Shown here: positions 29,281-39,380 of the stretch, piece by piece
Layout: every line of letters starts with the position of its first letter
Position numbering within the stretch: position 1 is the first letter of the stretch
DNA from: an uncultured Aquimonas sp.
Lineage (GTDB): Bacteria > Pseudomonadota > Gammaproteobacteria > Xanthomonadales > Xanthomonadaceae
Reading direction: 5' to 3'
Assembly (NCBI RefSeq): GCF_937888285.1
Contig: NZ_CALART010000098.1
Location: 13,697 to 77,696, forward strand
Length of the DNA: 64,000 bases
The notes under the pieces: model-generated
The model's input: only the letters and a program-made list of their open reading frames with translations
Told to the model about the DNA's origin: nothing
Database searches by the model: none
Made by a program: the position numbers and the translations under genes

Positions 29281-29476
29281 CGGCGGATGCGCTGCGCTTA
29301 TCCGCCCTACGACCTCGATCGACGCCTTGCACCCAGCGAAGCCGCAGCGCGCCGTCCGCGTAGGGTACGTAAGCACAGCGCATGTGCCAGCACCCGGCCC
29401 CAGGCTTCGAAAGCGCCAGATCCGGCGCATCCCTCGCCATCGCTGGCGGATGCGCTGCGCTTGTCCGCCCTACGAC
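29281..29476. repeat. Paired inverted elements GGCGGATGCGCTGCGCTTATCC (family B)
   Basis: Three arms: 29281-29311 forward, 29359-29389 reverse (degenerate) and 29445-29476 forward. The first two start 78 bp apart, the spacing seen in every other pair of this family in the window. They occupy most of the 432-bp gap between the PilZ-like gene and the response regulator. I see no gene in the gap. Confidence 0.82.
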
Positions 29477-29630
29477 TACATCGCGCCCTGCACCCGTCTC
29501 CGCGGCGATTCCTCGGAACCCGCGCAACGCGAAGTCCATCCAGCGCGATCCGCGAACCAACGCACGCTTTCGCTGTCCGGCGCACTGCGCTAAGTTTCCC
29601 CCAACCGCTCCCGCCCCCTTGGACCTGCGC

Positions 29631-30263
29631 ATGCGCGTACTGCTCGCCGACGACCACACCCTGGTGCGCGCCGGCATCCGCCGTCTGCTGGAGTCGCAGC
29701 CCGACATCGAGGTCGTGGCCGAAGCGCAGGACGGCCAGGAGGCGCTCGACCTCACCGCCATCCACCGACCGGACATCGCCCTGATCGACCTTGCCATGCC
29801 GGGCCGCAACGGCCTCGACGTGCTGATCGACATGCGCCGCCTGTTTCCCGACACGGCCATCGTGATGATGTCCATGCACGCCGATCCCGCCTATGTGCGC
29901 ACCGCGCTTGAGCGCGGCGCGCTCGGCTTCGTGGTCAAGGAAGCCGCGCCGGCCGAATTGGAGATCGCCCTGCGTGCTGCCCTGCGCGGCGATACCTTCC
30001 TCAGCCCGAAGATCTCCTCGCGCATGCTCGGCAACAGCCACCAGCGCGTGCCCGGCGCGCAGGACCTGGAATCGCTGCCGCCGCGGCAGCGCGAGATCCT
30101 TCGCCTGCTTGCGCAGGGCAAGGTCACCAAGGAGATCGCCGCCCTGCTCGGCATCAGCGTGAAGACCGTCGAAACGCATCGTGCGCGGATGATGGAGACG
30201 CTGGGAATCCGGCGCTCCAGTGAGCTGCTGCGCTTCGCGGTGCAGCGCGCGCTCGACGCCTGA
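29631..30263 (+). CDS. NarL/FixJ-family response regulator
   Basis: 210 residues from ATG 29631. A receiver domain (MRVLLADDHTLVRAGIRRLL, phosphoacceptor Asp in DIALIDLAMPG, Lys in GFVVKEAAP) is followed by a LuxR-type HTH (LPPRQREILRLLAQGKVTKE, then ISVKTVETHRARMMETLGI). It is a DNA-binding regulator controlled by an unlinked histidine kinase; none is encoded here. It lies between two flagellar blocks and just before the rpoN2 operon, so motility control is a reasonable guess. It has its own terminator. Confidence 0.93.
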   Translation: MRVLLADDHTLVRAGIRRLLESQPDIEVVAEAQDGQEALDLTAIHRPDIALIDLAMPGRNGLDVLIDMRRLFPDTAIVMMSMHADPAYVRTALERGALGFVVKEAAPAELEIALRAALRGDTFLSPKISSRMLGNSHQRVPGAQDLESLPPRQREILRLLAQGKVTKEIAALLGISVKTVETHRARMMETLGIRRSSELLRFAVQRALDA

Positions 30264-30349
30264 TGTCGGTCCGCCGGCGCGGGCTCGCCCATCCGACCCC
30301 GACTGGCCCATTGCTGCCCGGATGTTCCGTCAAAACTCCCCCGATGCCG

Positions 30350-30377
30350 CGGAATCCGACGACGGGATTCCGTTTTT
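30350..30377 (+). terminator. Rho-independent terminator after the response regulator
   Basis: 8-bp stem CGGAATCC / GGATTCCG with a seven-base loop, followed directly by TTTTT. It is the most canonical terminator in the window. Confidence 0.88.
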
Positions 30378-30415
30378 GTGGGGGATTTCCCTACCTGTGT
30401 AGGGCTCACCCTGAT

Positions 30416-30442
30416 TAAGTTTCCGACGTTCCGCGCCGAGAA
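30416..30442 (+). promoter_or_regulatory. FliA (sigma-28)-like promoter upstream of rpoN2
   Basis: TAAG-N15-GCCGAGAA against TAAA-N15-GCCGATAA: three of four and seven of eight matches with exact spacing. It lies 52 bases before the rpoN start. Confidence 0.5.
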
Positions 30443-30494
30443 TGTTCAGTACGTTCCCGTTGGTCGGGCGCCGCTACACCTTCGAGGGGTTCCC

Positions 30495-31952
30495 ATGAAA
30501 CAGGGCATGCGCCAGCAGCTCAGCCAGACGCTCAGCCTGACGCCGCAGCTGCTGCAGTCGATCCGCCTGCTGCACCTGAATGCGATCGAGCTGGAGGCCG
30601 AGGTCAATCGCGCCCTCGACGAGAACCCTCTGCTGGAAACCGACGTCGACGACGAAGCCGCGGAGGACGCCGCCGAGGCCGCCCAGGTCGAGTTGGAAGA
30701 CGCGCTCGATGGCCCACGCGAAGACCTGCCCAGCGACTTCATCGAGGCAGGGCTGAGCCGGGTCAACGGCAGCGGCAACGACGATGACGACCCGCTGGCG
30801 CGCTGCATGGCGCGGGAAACCGGCGGCGTGCGCCAGCGCCTGCTGGAGCAGCTCAGTCTGGAGCTGCACACCCCCGAGGAACTGGAAGCGGCCGCCTGGC
30901 TGATCGACCAGGTCGACGACGCCGGCTATCTCGAACTGCCCCTGCAGGACCTTGCCGCCGCCGCGCGCGCGCGCGGCATCGACCCGCTGCGGCTGGCCGG
31001 CATCCGCCAGCGCCTGCTGCGGCTGGAGCCCGCCGGCTATGGTGCGGTCGACCTGCGCGAGTGCCTGCTGGTGCAGCTGGAGCAGCGGGACCATGACGAG
31101 CCCGGCCACGGCCTGGCCCTGCGCATCGTCTCCGAGCACCTGCAGCTGATGGCCGAGCACGACCACAACGCCATCGCCGACGCGCTGGACGTCAGCGCCG
31201 ACGAGGTCATCTGCGCCGAGCGCCTGATCATGGCGCTGGACCCCAAGCCCGGCAGCCAGACGCAGCCCGAGCCGCAGCAGTACGTCGTCCCCGACGTCAT
31301 CGTGCGCAAGGGGCGCAACGGCAACTGGGTGGTCAGCCTGAACCCGCTGACCGCCCCCAAGGTGCGCATCAGTCCGGTCTGCGAGGCCCTGCTGGAAAGC
31401 GCCTCGCAGGACGACGCCGGCGCGAAGAAGATGCGCGAGCTGCTGCAGGACGCGCGCTGGCTGACCCGCGGCCTGTCGATGCGCTACGACACCCTGCTGA
31501 AGACCACCCAGGCGATCGTCGAGCGCCAGCTCAACTTCTTCGATCGCGGCGAGGAGGGCATGGGCCCCTTGACCCTGCGCGAAGTCGCAGACGCCATCGG
31601 CATGCACGAGTCCTCGATCTCGCGCATCACCACCGGCAAATACGTGCAGACCCCGCGCGGCACCTTCGAGCTCAAGTACTTCTTCGCCGTGCGTCTGGAA
31701 GGCGCCTCGGTCGCCGGCGTCGCCGTGCGCGCCATGGTCAAGCGCCTGATCGAGGCGGAGAACCCCTCGGCACCGCTGGCGGATGACACCATCGTCAGCC
31801 TGCTGGCCCGGCAGGGCGTCAGCATCGCCCGCCGCACGGTCGCCAAATACCGCGAAATGCTCGGCATCGGCGCCGCCAAGGAGCGCCGGCTGCAGGCCAT
31901 GGGCGATCATCGTGCGCCCCGCGTCCCCCACCTTACGAGAACCGCCCAATGA
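30495..31952 (+). CDS. rpoN2: RNA polymerase sigma-54 factor (RpoN2 of the flagellar locus)
   Basis: 485 residues from ATG 30495. Region I is Gln/Leu-rich (MRQQLSQTLSLTPQLLQSIR, LDENPLLETDVDD), an acidic region II follows, then the core-binding domain and the DNA-binding part with the RpoN box ARRTVAKYRE (31827-31856). The N-terminus starts MKQGMRQQLSQTL rather than the usual MKxxLQLRxSQxL but keeps the pattern. It directs transcription from GG-N10-GC promoters with activators such as FleQ. The stop overlaps vemR's start (ATGA), giving the rpoN2-vemR-fleQ order known in Xanthomonas. A second rpoN probably exists elsewhere in the genome (inferred from that genus). Confidence 0.95.
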   Translation: MKQGMRQQLSQTLSLTPQLLQSIRLLHLNAIELEAEVNRALDENPLLETDVDDEAAEDAAEAAQVELEDALDGPREDLPSDFIEAGLSRVNGSGNDDDDPLARCMARETGGVRQRLLEQLSLELHTPEELEAAAWLIDQVDDAGYLELPLQDLAAAARARGIDPLRLAGIRQRLLRLEPAGYGAVDLRECLLVQLEQRDHDEPGHGLALRIVSEHLQLMAEHDHNAIADALDVSADEVICAERLIMALDPKPGSQTQPEPQQYVVPDVIVRKGRNGNWVVSLNPLTAPKVRISPVCEALLESASQDDAGAKKMRELLQDARWLTRGLSMRYDTLLKTTQAIVERQLNFFDRGEEGMGPLTLREVADAIGMHESSISRITTGKYVQTPRGTFELKYFFAVRLEGASVAGVAVRAMVKRLIEAENPSAPLADDTIVSLLARQGVSIARRTVAKYREMLGIGAAKERRLQAMGDHRAPRVPHLTRTAQ

Positions 31953-32324
31953 ATCGCCTTACCGTCCTGCTGGTCGATGATCACGATGGCTTCCTCAACG
32001 CGGCGATGCGGCACTTCCGCAACGTCGGTTGGCTGGAGGTGGTCGGCCGCGCGATGAACGGGCTGGAGGCGATCTCGCAGACCGAGCAGCTAAAGCCTGC
32101 GGTGGTGCTGATGGACCTCGCCATGCCCGAGATGGGCGGCCTGCAGGCCACGCGCCTGATCAAGGCGCAGACCGCCCCGCCCTACATCGTGATCGCCAGC
32201 CACTTCGACGACGCCGAACACCGCGAGCACGCCGCCCGCGCCGGCGCCGACGCCTTCATCAGCAAGCTCAACTACGTCCAGGAGGTCATGCCGATCCTGG
32301 CGCGGCTTGCCGGGGAGCGAGGCC

Positions 32325-32332
<8 letters not shown>
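31949..32332 (+). CDS. vemR: CheY-like single-domain response regulator VemR
   Basis: 127 residues, receiver only. Acidic pocket in VLLVDDHD, phosphoacceptor Asp in VVLMDLAMPEMGG, Ser in IVIASHFDD and Lys in AFISKLNY. In Xanthomonas campestris the single-domain regulator between rpoN2 and fleQ is VemR, which controls motility, exopolysaccharide and virulence; this gene has the same place, size and type. It overlaps fleQ by eight bases. The output is presumably protein-protein contact, with FleQ a candidate partner. Confidence 0.88.
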
Positions 32333-33746
<1,414 letters not shown>

Positions 33747-33754
33747 CAACCCTG

Positions 33755-33770
33755 CGGCACAGCTCTTGCC
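33755..33770 (+). promoter_or_regulatory. Sigma-54 promoter of fliEFGHIJK
   Basis: CGGCACAGCTCTTGCC: GG (33756-33757), ten bases, GC (33768-33769), close to the consensus GGCAC-N5-TTGC. It is about 41 bases before the fliE ATG. A GTCAGG half site follows at about 33789. Confidence 0.82.
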
Positions 33771-33810
33771 TCGATCGGCCTGAATCCCGTCAGGACGGTC
33801 CAGGCCCTCC

Positions 33811-34143
33811 ATGAGCGACGCCAGCATCAACGCCATCCTCTCGCAGATCCGCAGTCTGCAGGGGCAGCTGCAGACCCAGCGGCCCAACCCGGTCGAGACG
33901 CCCGCGCCCGCAGCCGCCGAGGGCGGTTTCGGCAACACGCTGAAGCGCGCGGTCGGCCAGGTCAACGCCGAGCAGAACGAATCGGCGGCGCTGGCGAAGG
34001 CCTTCGAGATGGGCGATCCCAACGTCGACCTGGTGCGGGTGATGCTTGCCTCGCAGCAGTCCTCGGTCAGCTTCCGCGCCACCGTCGAGGTGCGCAACCG
34101 GCTGGTCCAGGCCTACCAGGACGTCATGAACATGCCGCTGTAA
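33811..34143 (+). CDS. fliE: Flagellar hook-basal body protein FliE
   Basis: 110 residues. Typical FliE: ILSQIRSLQGQLQTQ, then GGFGNTLKRAVGQVNAEQNE and the C-terminal helix VRVMLASQQSSVSFRATVEV, RNRLVQAYQDVMNMPL. It joins the MS ring to the proximal rod and is an early export substrate. It is the first gene of a sigma-54-driven operon. An ATG-like start seems secure, with the next gene 16 bp downstream. Confidence 0.97.
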   Translation: MSDASINAILSQIRSLQGQLQTQRPNPVETPAPAAAEGGFGNTLKRAVGQVNAEQNESAALAKAFEMGDPNVDLVRVMLASQQSSVSFRATVEVRNRLVQAYQDVMNMPL

Positions 34144-34159
34144 GCACGGACGCCCGGCC

Positions 34160-35884
34160 ATGGACACCCAGATCACGCTCTCCCAGGTCAAGGACATTCC
34201 GGCCGTGCGCCAGGCCGGCCTGCTGCTGGCGCTGGCCGCAGCGGTCGCGCTCGGCATCGCCGGCTTCTTCTGGTCGCTGTCGCCGACCTACGTGACCCTG
34301 TACTCGGGCCTGCCCGATCGCGACGCCGCCGAAGTGGTGGGCTCGCTGCGCTCGGCGCAGATTCCCAACGAGATCGATGCCGTCACCGGCGCCATCAAGG
34401 TGCCGGAAGCGCGGGTGCGCGAGGCGCGCATGCATCTGGCCACCCAGGGCCTGCCGCAGACCACGCGCCCCGGCATCGAGTCGATCAACCAGAATCCCGG
34501 CTTCGGCACCAGTCAGTTCGTCGAGGGCGCGCGTTACCAGCACGCGCTGGAGATGGAGATCGCCCGCACCATCAGCGAGCTGCGCCCGGTACGCGAGGCC
34601 CGCGTGCATCTGGCCCTGCCCAAGCCCAGCGCGTTTACCCGCGCGCGGCAGCCGGCTTCGGCCTCGGTGATGCTGCAGCTCTACCCCGGCCGCCAGATGG
34701 AGCGCGACCAGGTCGCGGCGATCGTGCACCTTGTCGCCAGCAGCATCCCCGACCTCGCCACCGAGCGCGTCACCGTCATCGACCAGACCGGCCGGCTGCT
34801 GACCAACAACGACCCCAACGACCCGAACGTGCTGGCGGCCCTGCAGTTCGAGCAGCGCCGGCGCCTGGAGGAGACCCTGGTCGCGCGCATCCAGCAGCTG
34901 CTGGAGCCCTTCGCTGGTCCGGGCCGGGTCAGCGCCCAGGTCAGCGTCGACATGGACTTCTCGGTGGTCGAGGAAGCCCGCGAGAGTTTCGTGCCCGACC
35001 CCGCCAAGCTGCGCTCCGAGCAGGTCGCCGAGAGCACCAGCAGCGCGCCGCCCAACGAGGGCGTGCCGGGGGCGACATCGAATACGCCGCCGGGCGCCGA
35101 GGCCACCGCCGCCACGGAAGGTCCGCAGAGCGCTTCGCGCAGCGCCACCCGCAATTTCGAGATGGACCGCACGGTCAGCCACAGCCGCAACGACACCGGC
35201 CGCGTGCAGCGGATCACCGCCGCGGTGCTGATCGACCACGTGCTGTCGGTGCCGGACCCGGCCGCCGCCGTCGCCGCACCTGACCCCACAGCCGATCCCG
35301 CGGCAGACCCGGCCGCCGATCCGGCTGCCGCCGCCGCGGCGACCACCACTGCCCTGCCCGCCCTGCAGCCGCTCAGCGCGGAACAACTCGCCCAGGTCGA
35401 GCAGCTGGTCAAGCAGGCGATCGGCTTCAACGACGCGCGCGGCGATGCGGTCAGCGTGATGAACGCGCCCTTCCTGCGCGAGGCCCCGGCGCCCATGGAC
35501 ATGAGCGTGCCGCTGACCGAGCAACCCTGGTTCTGGCCGCTGCTGAAGTACGGCGGCGGCCTGCTGCTGGTGATCCTGCTGATCCTGTTCGTGGTGCGGC
35601 CGGTGATCCGCACCCTGCTCGGCCCCGCGCCGCGCCGCCGCGACGAGATCGCCGCCGACGAGGGCGACCTGCCCCTGCTGAGCGGCGACACCGAGGGCGG
35701 CGAGGACGAGGCCGGCGTGCGCATGCTGCCCGGCCAGGTCAACAACACCCGCGAGCAGCGCGAGGCCATGGTGGCCTCGGCGCGCACGCTGGACGAGAAG
35801 CTTCAGCTTGCCCGCAGCACGGTCGCGCAAGATCCGAAGATCGTGGCGCAGGTGGTGAAGAACTGGGTGGCCGCCGATGCCTGA
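34160..35884 (+). CDS. fliF: Flagellar M-ring protein FliF
   Basis: 574 residues. Two transmembrane helices (about 20-42 and 459-482) flank the large periplasmic part. YscJ-like repeats appear early (TLYSGLPDRDAAEVVGSLRS, then GFGTSQFVEGARYQHALEME). A low-complexity Asp/Pro/Ala repeat (ADPAADPAADPAA, about 375-392) lies in the linker. The C-terminal cytoplasmic tail binds FliG. It forms the MS ring on which the motor is built. The stop codon overlaps fliG by eight bases. Confidence 0.97.
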   Translation: MDTQITLSQVKDIPAVRQAGLLLALAAAVALGIAGFFWSLSPTYVTLYSGLPDRDAAEVVGSLRSAQIPNEIDAVTGAIKVPEARVREARMHLATQGLPQTTRPGIESINQNPGFGTSQFVEGARYQHALEMEIARTISELRPVREARVHLALPKPSAFTRARQPASASVMLQLYPGRQMERDQVAAIVHLVASSIPDLATERVTVIDQTGRLLTNNDPNDPNVLAALQFEQRRRLEETLVARIQQLLEPFAGPGRVSAQVSVDMDFSVVEEARESFVPDPAKLRSEQVAESTSSAPPNEGVPGATSNTPPGAEATAATEGPQSASRSATRNFEMDRTVSHSRNDTGRVQRITAAVLIDHVLSVPDPAAAVAAPDPTADPAADPAADPAAAAAATTTALPALQPLSAEQLAQVEQLVKQAIGFNDARGDAVSVMNAPFLREAPAPMDMSVPLTEQPWFWPLLKYGGGLLLVILLILFVVRPVIRTLLGPAPRRRDEIAADEGDLPLLSGDTEGGEDEAGVRMLPGQVNNTREQREAMVASARTLDEKLQLARSTVAQDPKIVAQVVKNWVAADA

Positions 35885-36884
35885 CAACAACGACAAGCTC
35901 AGCGGCACCCAGCGTGCCGCCGTCCTGCTGATGTCGCTCGGCGAGTCCGAAGCGGCGGAAGTGCTGCGCCAGCTCAGCGCCAAGGAAGTGCAGAAGCTCG
36001 GCGTGGCGATGGCGACCATCAGCAACGTCACCAAGGACCAGGTGATCGAGGTGGTCGACGGCTTCGTCGAGGACCTGCAGAGCCAGACCGCCTTCGGCCT
36101 GGGCGCCGACGACTACGTGCGCAAGGTGCTGGTGCAGGCGCTGGGCGAAGACAAGGCCGGCGGCCTGATCGAGCGCATCCTGCTCGGCCGCAACAGCAAG
36201 GGCCTGGAAACCCTGAAGTGGATGGACCCGCGCTCGATCGCCGACCTGATCCGCAACGAGCATCCGCAGATCATCTCGATCGTGCTGAGCTTCCTGGAAA
36301 GCGACCAGGCCGCCGACGTGGTCAAACTGCTGCCGCCGCGCACGCGCGTGGACGCGCTGATGCGCATCGCCACGCTGGAGGGCATTCCGCCGAATGCACT
36401 CAACGAACTGAACGACATCATGGAGAAGCGCTTCGCCGGCAACCAGGGCCTGAACCAGAGCCAGGTCGGCGGCGTCAAGGTGGCAGCCGACATCATCAAC
36501 TTCCTCGACACCAGCACCGAGCAGCAGATCAGCGGCGGCATCCGCGAGGTGGATCCCGAGCTGTGCGACAAGATCCAGGAACTGATGTTCGTCTTCGACA
36601 ACGTCGCCGATCTCGACGATCGCGCCATCCAGACCGTACTGCGCGAGGTGCAGGGCGACAAGCTGGGGCTGGCCCTGCGCGGCGCCGAAGGCAAGGTCAA
36701 GGACAAGATCCTCAAGAACATGTCGCAGCGCGCCGCGGCCATGCTGGTGGAGGACATGGAGGTGCGCGGCCCGGCCAAGTTGTCCGAGGTGGAGGCGGCG
36801 CAGAAGGAGATCCTCACCATCATCCGCCGCATGGCCGACGCCGGTGAGATCCAGCTCGGCGGCAGCCGCGAGGAGCTGCTGTGA
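35877..36884 (+). CDS. fliG: Flagellar motor switch protein FliG
   Basis: 335 residues. Begins with KLSGTQRAAVLLMSLGESEA and contains EHPQIISIVLSFLESDQAAD. The C-terminal torque helix follows FDNVADLDDRAIQTVLREVQ, with the charged residues that interact with MotA. It joins FliF to FliM/FliN and carries the rotor charges. It overlaps both neighbours, fliF by eight bases and fliH by four. Conserved and complete. Confidence 0.98.
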   Translation: MPDNNDKLSGTQRAAVLLMSLGESEAAEVLRQLSAKEVQKLGVAMATISNVTKDQVIEVVDGFVEDLQSQTAFGLGADDYVRKVLVQALGEDKAGGLIERILLGRNSKGLETLKWMDPRSIADLIRNEHPQIISIVLSFLESDQAADVVKLLPPRTRVDALMRIATLEGIPPNALNELNDIMEKRFAGNQGLNQSQVGGVKVAADIINFLDTSTEQQISGGIREVDPELCDKIQELMFVFDNVADLDDRAIQTVLREVQGDKLGLALRGAEGKVKDKILKNMSQRAAAMLVEDMEVRGPAKLSEVEAAQKEILTIIRRMADAGEIQLGGSREELL

Positions 36885-37573
36885 GCGCCGCGGCGGCGGG
36901 CCCGATCCGCCCCACGCCTGGCGGCGAAGGCTTGCAGCGCTGGGAGATGCCGGTGCTGGACCTGCCAACGGCCGACCCGTCCCGGCCGGCCACCTCCGAG
37001 GAGGACGCCCCGCTGCCGCCGCCCCCCTCGCTGGAGGACATCGAGGCGATCCAGCGTGCCGCCCACGAGGAGGGCTACGCGGCAGGGCGCGCGGAAGGCC
37101 TGGCTGCCGCGCAGGCCGAGATGCGCCTGCTGCAGGCGCGACTGGAGGGCATCCTCGATGCGTTCTCACGCCCCCTGGCGGAACTTGACCAGGAGGTCGA
37201 GCAGGCCCTGGTGGAACTGTCTGCGCGGATCGCCGGCACCCTGGTGCGCCAGCACTACCGGGAGCACCCGGAGCTGCTGGCCGCACTCACCCGCGAGGCG
37301 ATCGACAGCCTGGGCGAGCGTCCGCGCAGCGTGGAGGTGCGCCTGCACCCCGAAGACCTGGAGGCGGTCGAGCCGCTGCTGACGGCGGCCACCGGCACCC
37401 GCCTGGTGGCGGACCCGGCCCTGGCCCGCGGCGACCTGCGCGTGCACGCCGAGGACGTGCGCCTTGACGCACGCCTGGCCAGCCGACTGGAGCAGATCCT
37501 GCCGCGCCTGCTGAACGCCTCGGCCGAGGCGGAGGGCGAGCCCGCGACTCCGCCGCCGGAGCCGCGGCCGTGA
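36881..37573 (+). CDS. fliH: Flagellar assembly protein FliH
   Basis: 230 residues. A Pro/Ala-rich N-terminus with the Trp-containing segment LQRWEMPVLDLP is followed by a helical EEGYAAGRAEGLAAAQAEMR repeat region and a conserved C-terminal FliH domain (VELSARIAGTLVRQHYREHP, VEVRLHPEDLEAV). FliH holds the ATPase FliI at the export gate and limits its activity. The start is coupled to fliG (four-base overlap) and the stop to fliI (four-base overlap). Confidence 0.94.
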   Translation: MSAAAAGPIRPTPGGEGLQRWEMPVLDLPTADPSRPATSEEDAPLPPPPSLEDIEAIQRAAHEEGYAAGRAEGLAAAQAEMRLLQARLEGILDAFSRPLAELDQEVEQALVELSARIAGTLVRQHYREHPELLAALTREAIDSLGERPRSVEVRLHPEDLEAVEPLLTAATGTRLVADPALARGDLRVHAEDVRLDARLASRLEQILPRLLNASAEAEGEPATPPPEPRP

Positions 37574-38931
37574 GCGCCAGCCTGCGCCAGCAGCGCCAGG
37601 CCCGGCTCGCCAGCCGACTGCGCCGGCATGGCCCGCCCCCTCCGGGCGCCCGCGAGTTCCTCCGCGAGGGTGTCCTGAAGCGCGTGGTCGGGCTCACTTT
37701 GGAAGCGGTCGGCTGCGAGGTGCCGCTGGGCGCCAGCTGCCGCCTGCAGACCGCCGACGGCAGCTGGGTCGAGGCCGAGGTGGTCGGCTTCTCCGGCGAT
37801 CGCACCTTCCTGATGCCCAGCACCGAGGTGCAGGGCCTGCTGCCGAACGCACGCGTGGTCCCCGTGCCCGGCGGTGCCGCCGGCGTGCGCGTCGGCGATG
37901 CCCTGCTCGGCCGCGTGATCGATGGCGAAGGCGTGCCGCTGGACGGCCGCGGCGAGCCGCGCTGCGAGGCCACGGTCAGCCTCACCGGCCCGGTCATCAA
38001 TCCGCTGCAGCGCGAGCCCATCCACCAGTCGCTGGACGTCGGCGTGCGCGCAATCAACGCGCTGATCCCGATCGGCCGGGGCCAGCGCGTCGGCCTGTTC
38101 GCCGGCTCCGGCGTCGGCAAGTCGACCCTGCTGGGCATGATGACGCGCTACACCTCGGCCGACGTGGTCGTGGTCGGCCTGATCGGCGAGCGCGGCCGCG
38201 AGGTCCGCGACTTCGTCGAGAACACGCTGGGCCAGATGGGCCTCAACCGCGCGGTGGTGGTGGCCACCCCCGCCGACCGCCCACCGCTGGCGCGCCTGCA
38301 CGGCGCCTGGCGCGCTACCGCGATCGCCGAGTACTTCCGCGACCAGGGCCGCAACGTGCTGCTGCTGATGGATTCGCTGACGCGCTTCGCCCAGGCCCAG
38401 CGCGAGATCGGCCTGTCGGTGGGCGAGCCACCGACCACCCGTGGCTATCCGCCCAGCGTGTTCGCGCGCCTGCCGCAGCTGGTCGAACGGGCGGGAAATG
38501 GAGCGGCCGGACGCGGCTCCATCACCGCCTTCTACACCGTGCTGACCGAGGGTGACGACGTGCACGAACCGATCTCGGACGCCGCCCGCGCGATCCTCGA
38601 CGGCCACATCGTGCTCTCGCGCGCGGTGGCCGAGAGCGGGCGCTACCCCGCGATCGACGTGGAGGGCTCGGTCAGCCGCGTGGTCAGCGAGATCGCCGAC
38701 GCCGACTGGCGCGCGCAGATCAGCCAGGTGCGCCAGCTGATGTCGGCCTACTCCAGCCACAAGGACCTGATCTCGATCGGCGCCTACCAGCGCGGCTCGG
38801 ATCCGCGCGTCGACGACGCCCTGCGGCGCTGGCCGGCGCTGATGCGCTTCCTCAACCAGGATGTGGCCGACGCCGCAGACATCGCCAGCAGTCGCGCCGC
38901 ACTCTCGCAACTGATCCACGAAGGTAGCTAG
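37570..38931 (+). CDS. fliI: Flagellum-specific export ATPase FliI
   Basis: 453 residues. Walker A GLFAGSGVGKST (about 175-186), Walker B VLLLMDSLTRFAQAQREIG, and the F1-beta-like core with GEPPTTRGYPPSVFARLPQL. The N-terminus is Arg/Gln-rich, as in other FliI that bind FliH there. It powers unfolding and delivery of flagellar substrates. Complete, with no unusual substitutions seen. Confidence 0.98.
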   Translation: MSASLRQQRQARLASRLRRHGPPPPGAREFLREGVLKRVVGLTLEAVGCEVPLGASCRLQTADGSWVEAEVVGFSGDRTFLMPSTEVQGLLPNARVVPVPGGAAGVRVGDALLGRVIDGEGVPLDGRGEPRCEATVSLTGPVINPLQREPIHQSLDVGVRAINALIPIGRGQRVGLFAGSGVGKSTLLGMMTRYTSADVVVVGLIGERGREVRDFVENTLGQMGLNRAVVVATPADRPPLARLHGAWRATAIAEYFRDQGRNVLLLMDSLTRFAQAQREIGLSVGEPPTTRGYPPSVFARLPQLVERAGNGAAGRGSITAFYTVLTEGDDVHEPISDAARAILDGHIVLSRAVAESGRYPAIDVEGSVSRVVSEIADADWRAQISQVRQLMSAYSSHKDLISIGAYQRGSDPRVDDALRRWPALMRFLNQDVADAADIASSRAALSQLIHEGS

Positions 38932-38942
38932 AGGACCTGCTC

Positions 38943-39380
38943 ATGGACAGCAATCGCCTGCGCCCCATCCAGCAGATCGCCGCCGACCGCGAGACCGAGC
39001 GCGCACGCGCGCTGGCCGAGCGCAGCAAGCACCTGGCGACGCACCAGCAGCGCCTCGACGAGCTCTCGAAGTACGCGCACGAGTACGCGCAGCCGCCGGC
39101 CGAGCTGACCAGCGCCGCGCAGCTGCTGAACCGCCGCGCCTTCCTCGACAAGCTCGATGACGCGCTCAAGCAGCAGCAGCAGGCGGTGCGCCGCGCCGAG
39201 GAGAACTGCGAGCTGGAGCGCACCCGGCTGCTGCTGGCCAGCCGCGAGAAGGCGGTGCTCGAAAAACTCTCGGCCGCGTACGTCAAGCGCGAGGCCCATG
39301 TCGACAACCAGCGCGCCCAGCGCGAACTCGACGACCACGCCGTGCGTCAGCACCTGCGCGGCAGCGGAGGTTCCGAATGA
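38943..39380 (+). CDS. fliJ: Flagellar export protein FliJ
   Basis: 145 residues, a long two-helix coiled-coil (RLRPIQQIAADRETERARAL, FLDKLDDALKQQQQAVRRAE, REKAVLEKLSAAYVKREAH). FliJ sits in the central pore of the FliI ring, links it to FlhA and escorts chaperones. It begins 11 bp after fliI and its stop overlaps fliK (ATGA). Confidence 0.95.
   Translation: MDSNRLRPIQQIAADRETERARALAERSKHLATHQQRLDELSKYAHEYAQPPAELTSAAQLLNRRAFLDKLDDALKQQQQAVRRAEENCELERTRLLLASREKAVLEKLSAAYVKREAHVDNQRAQRELDDHAVRQHLRGSGGSE

Noticed and set aside
29592..29618. FliA promoter before the NarL-type regulator (TAAGTTTC at 29592)
   Set aside because: The -35-like string is followed at the right spacing by CCCGCCCC, which has no -10 character.
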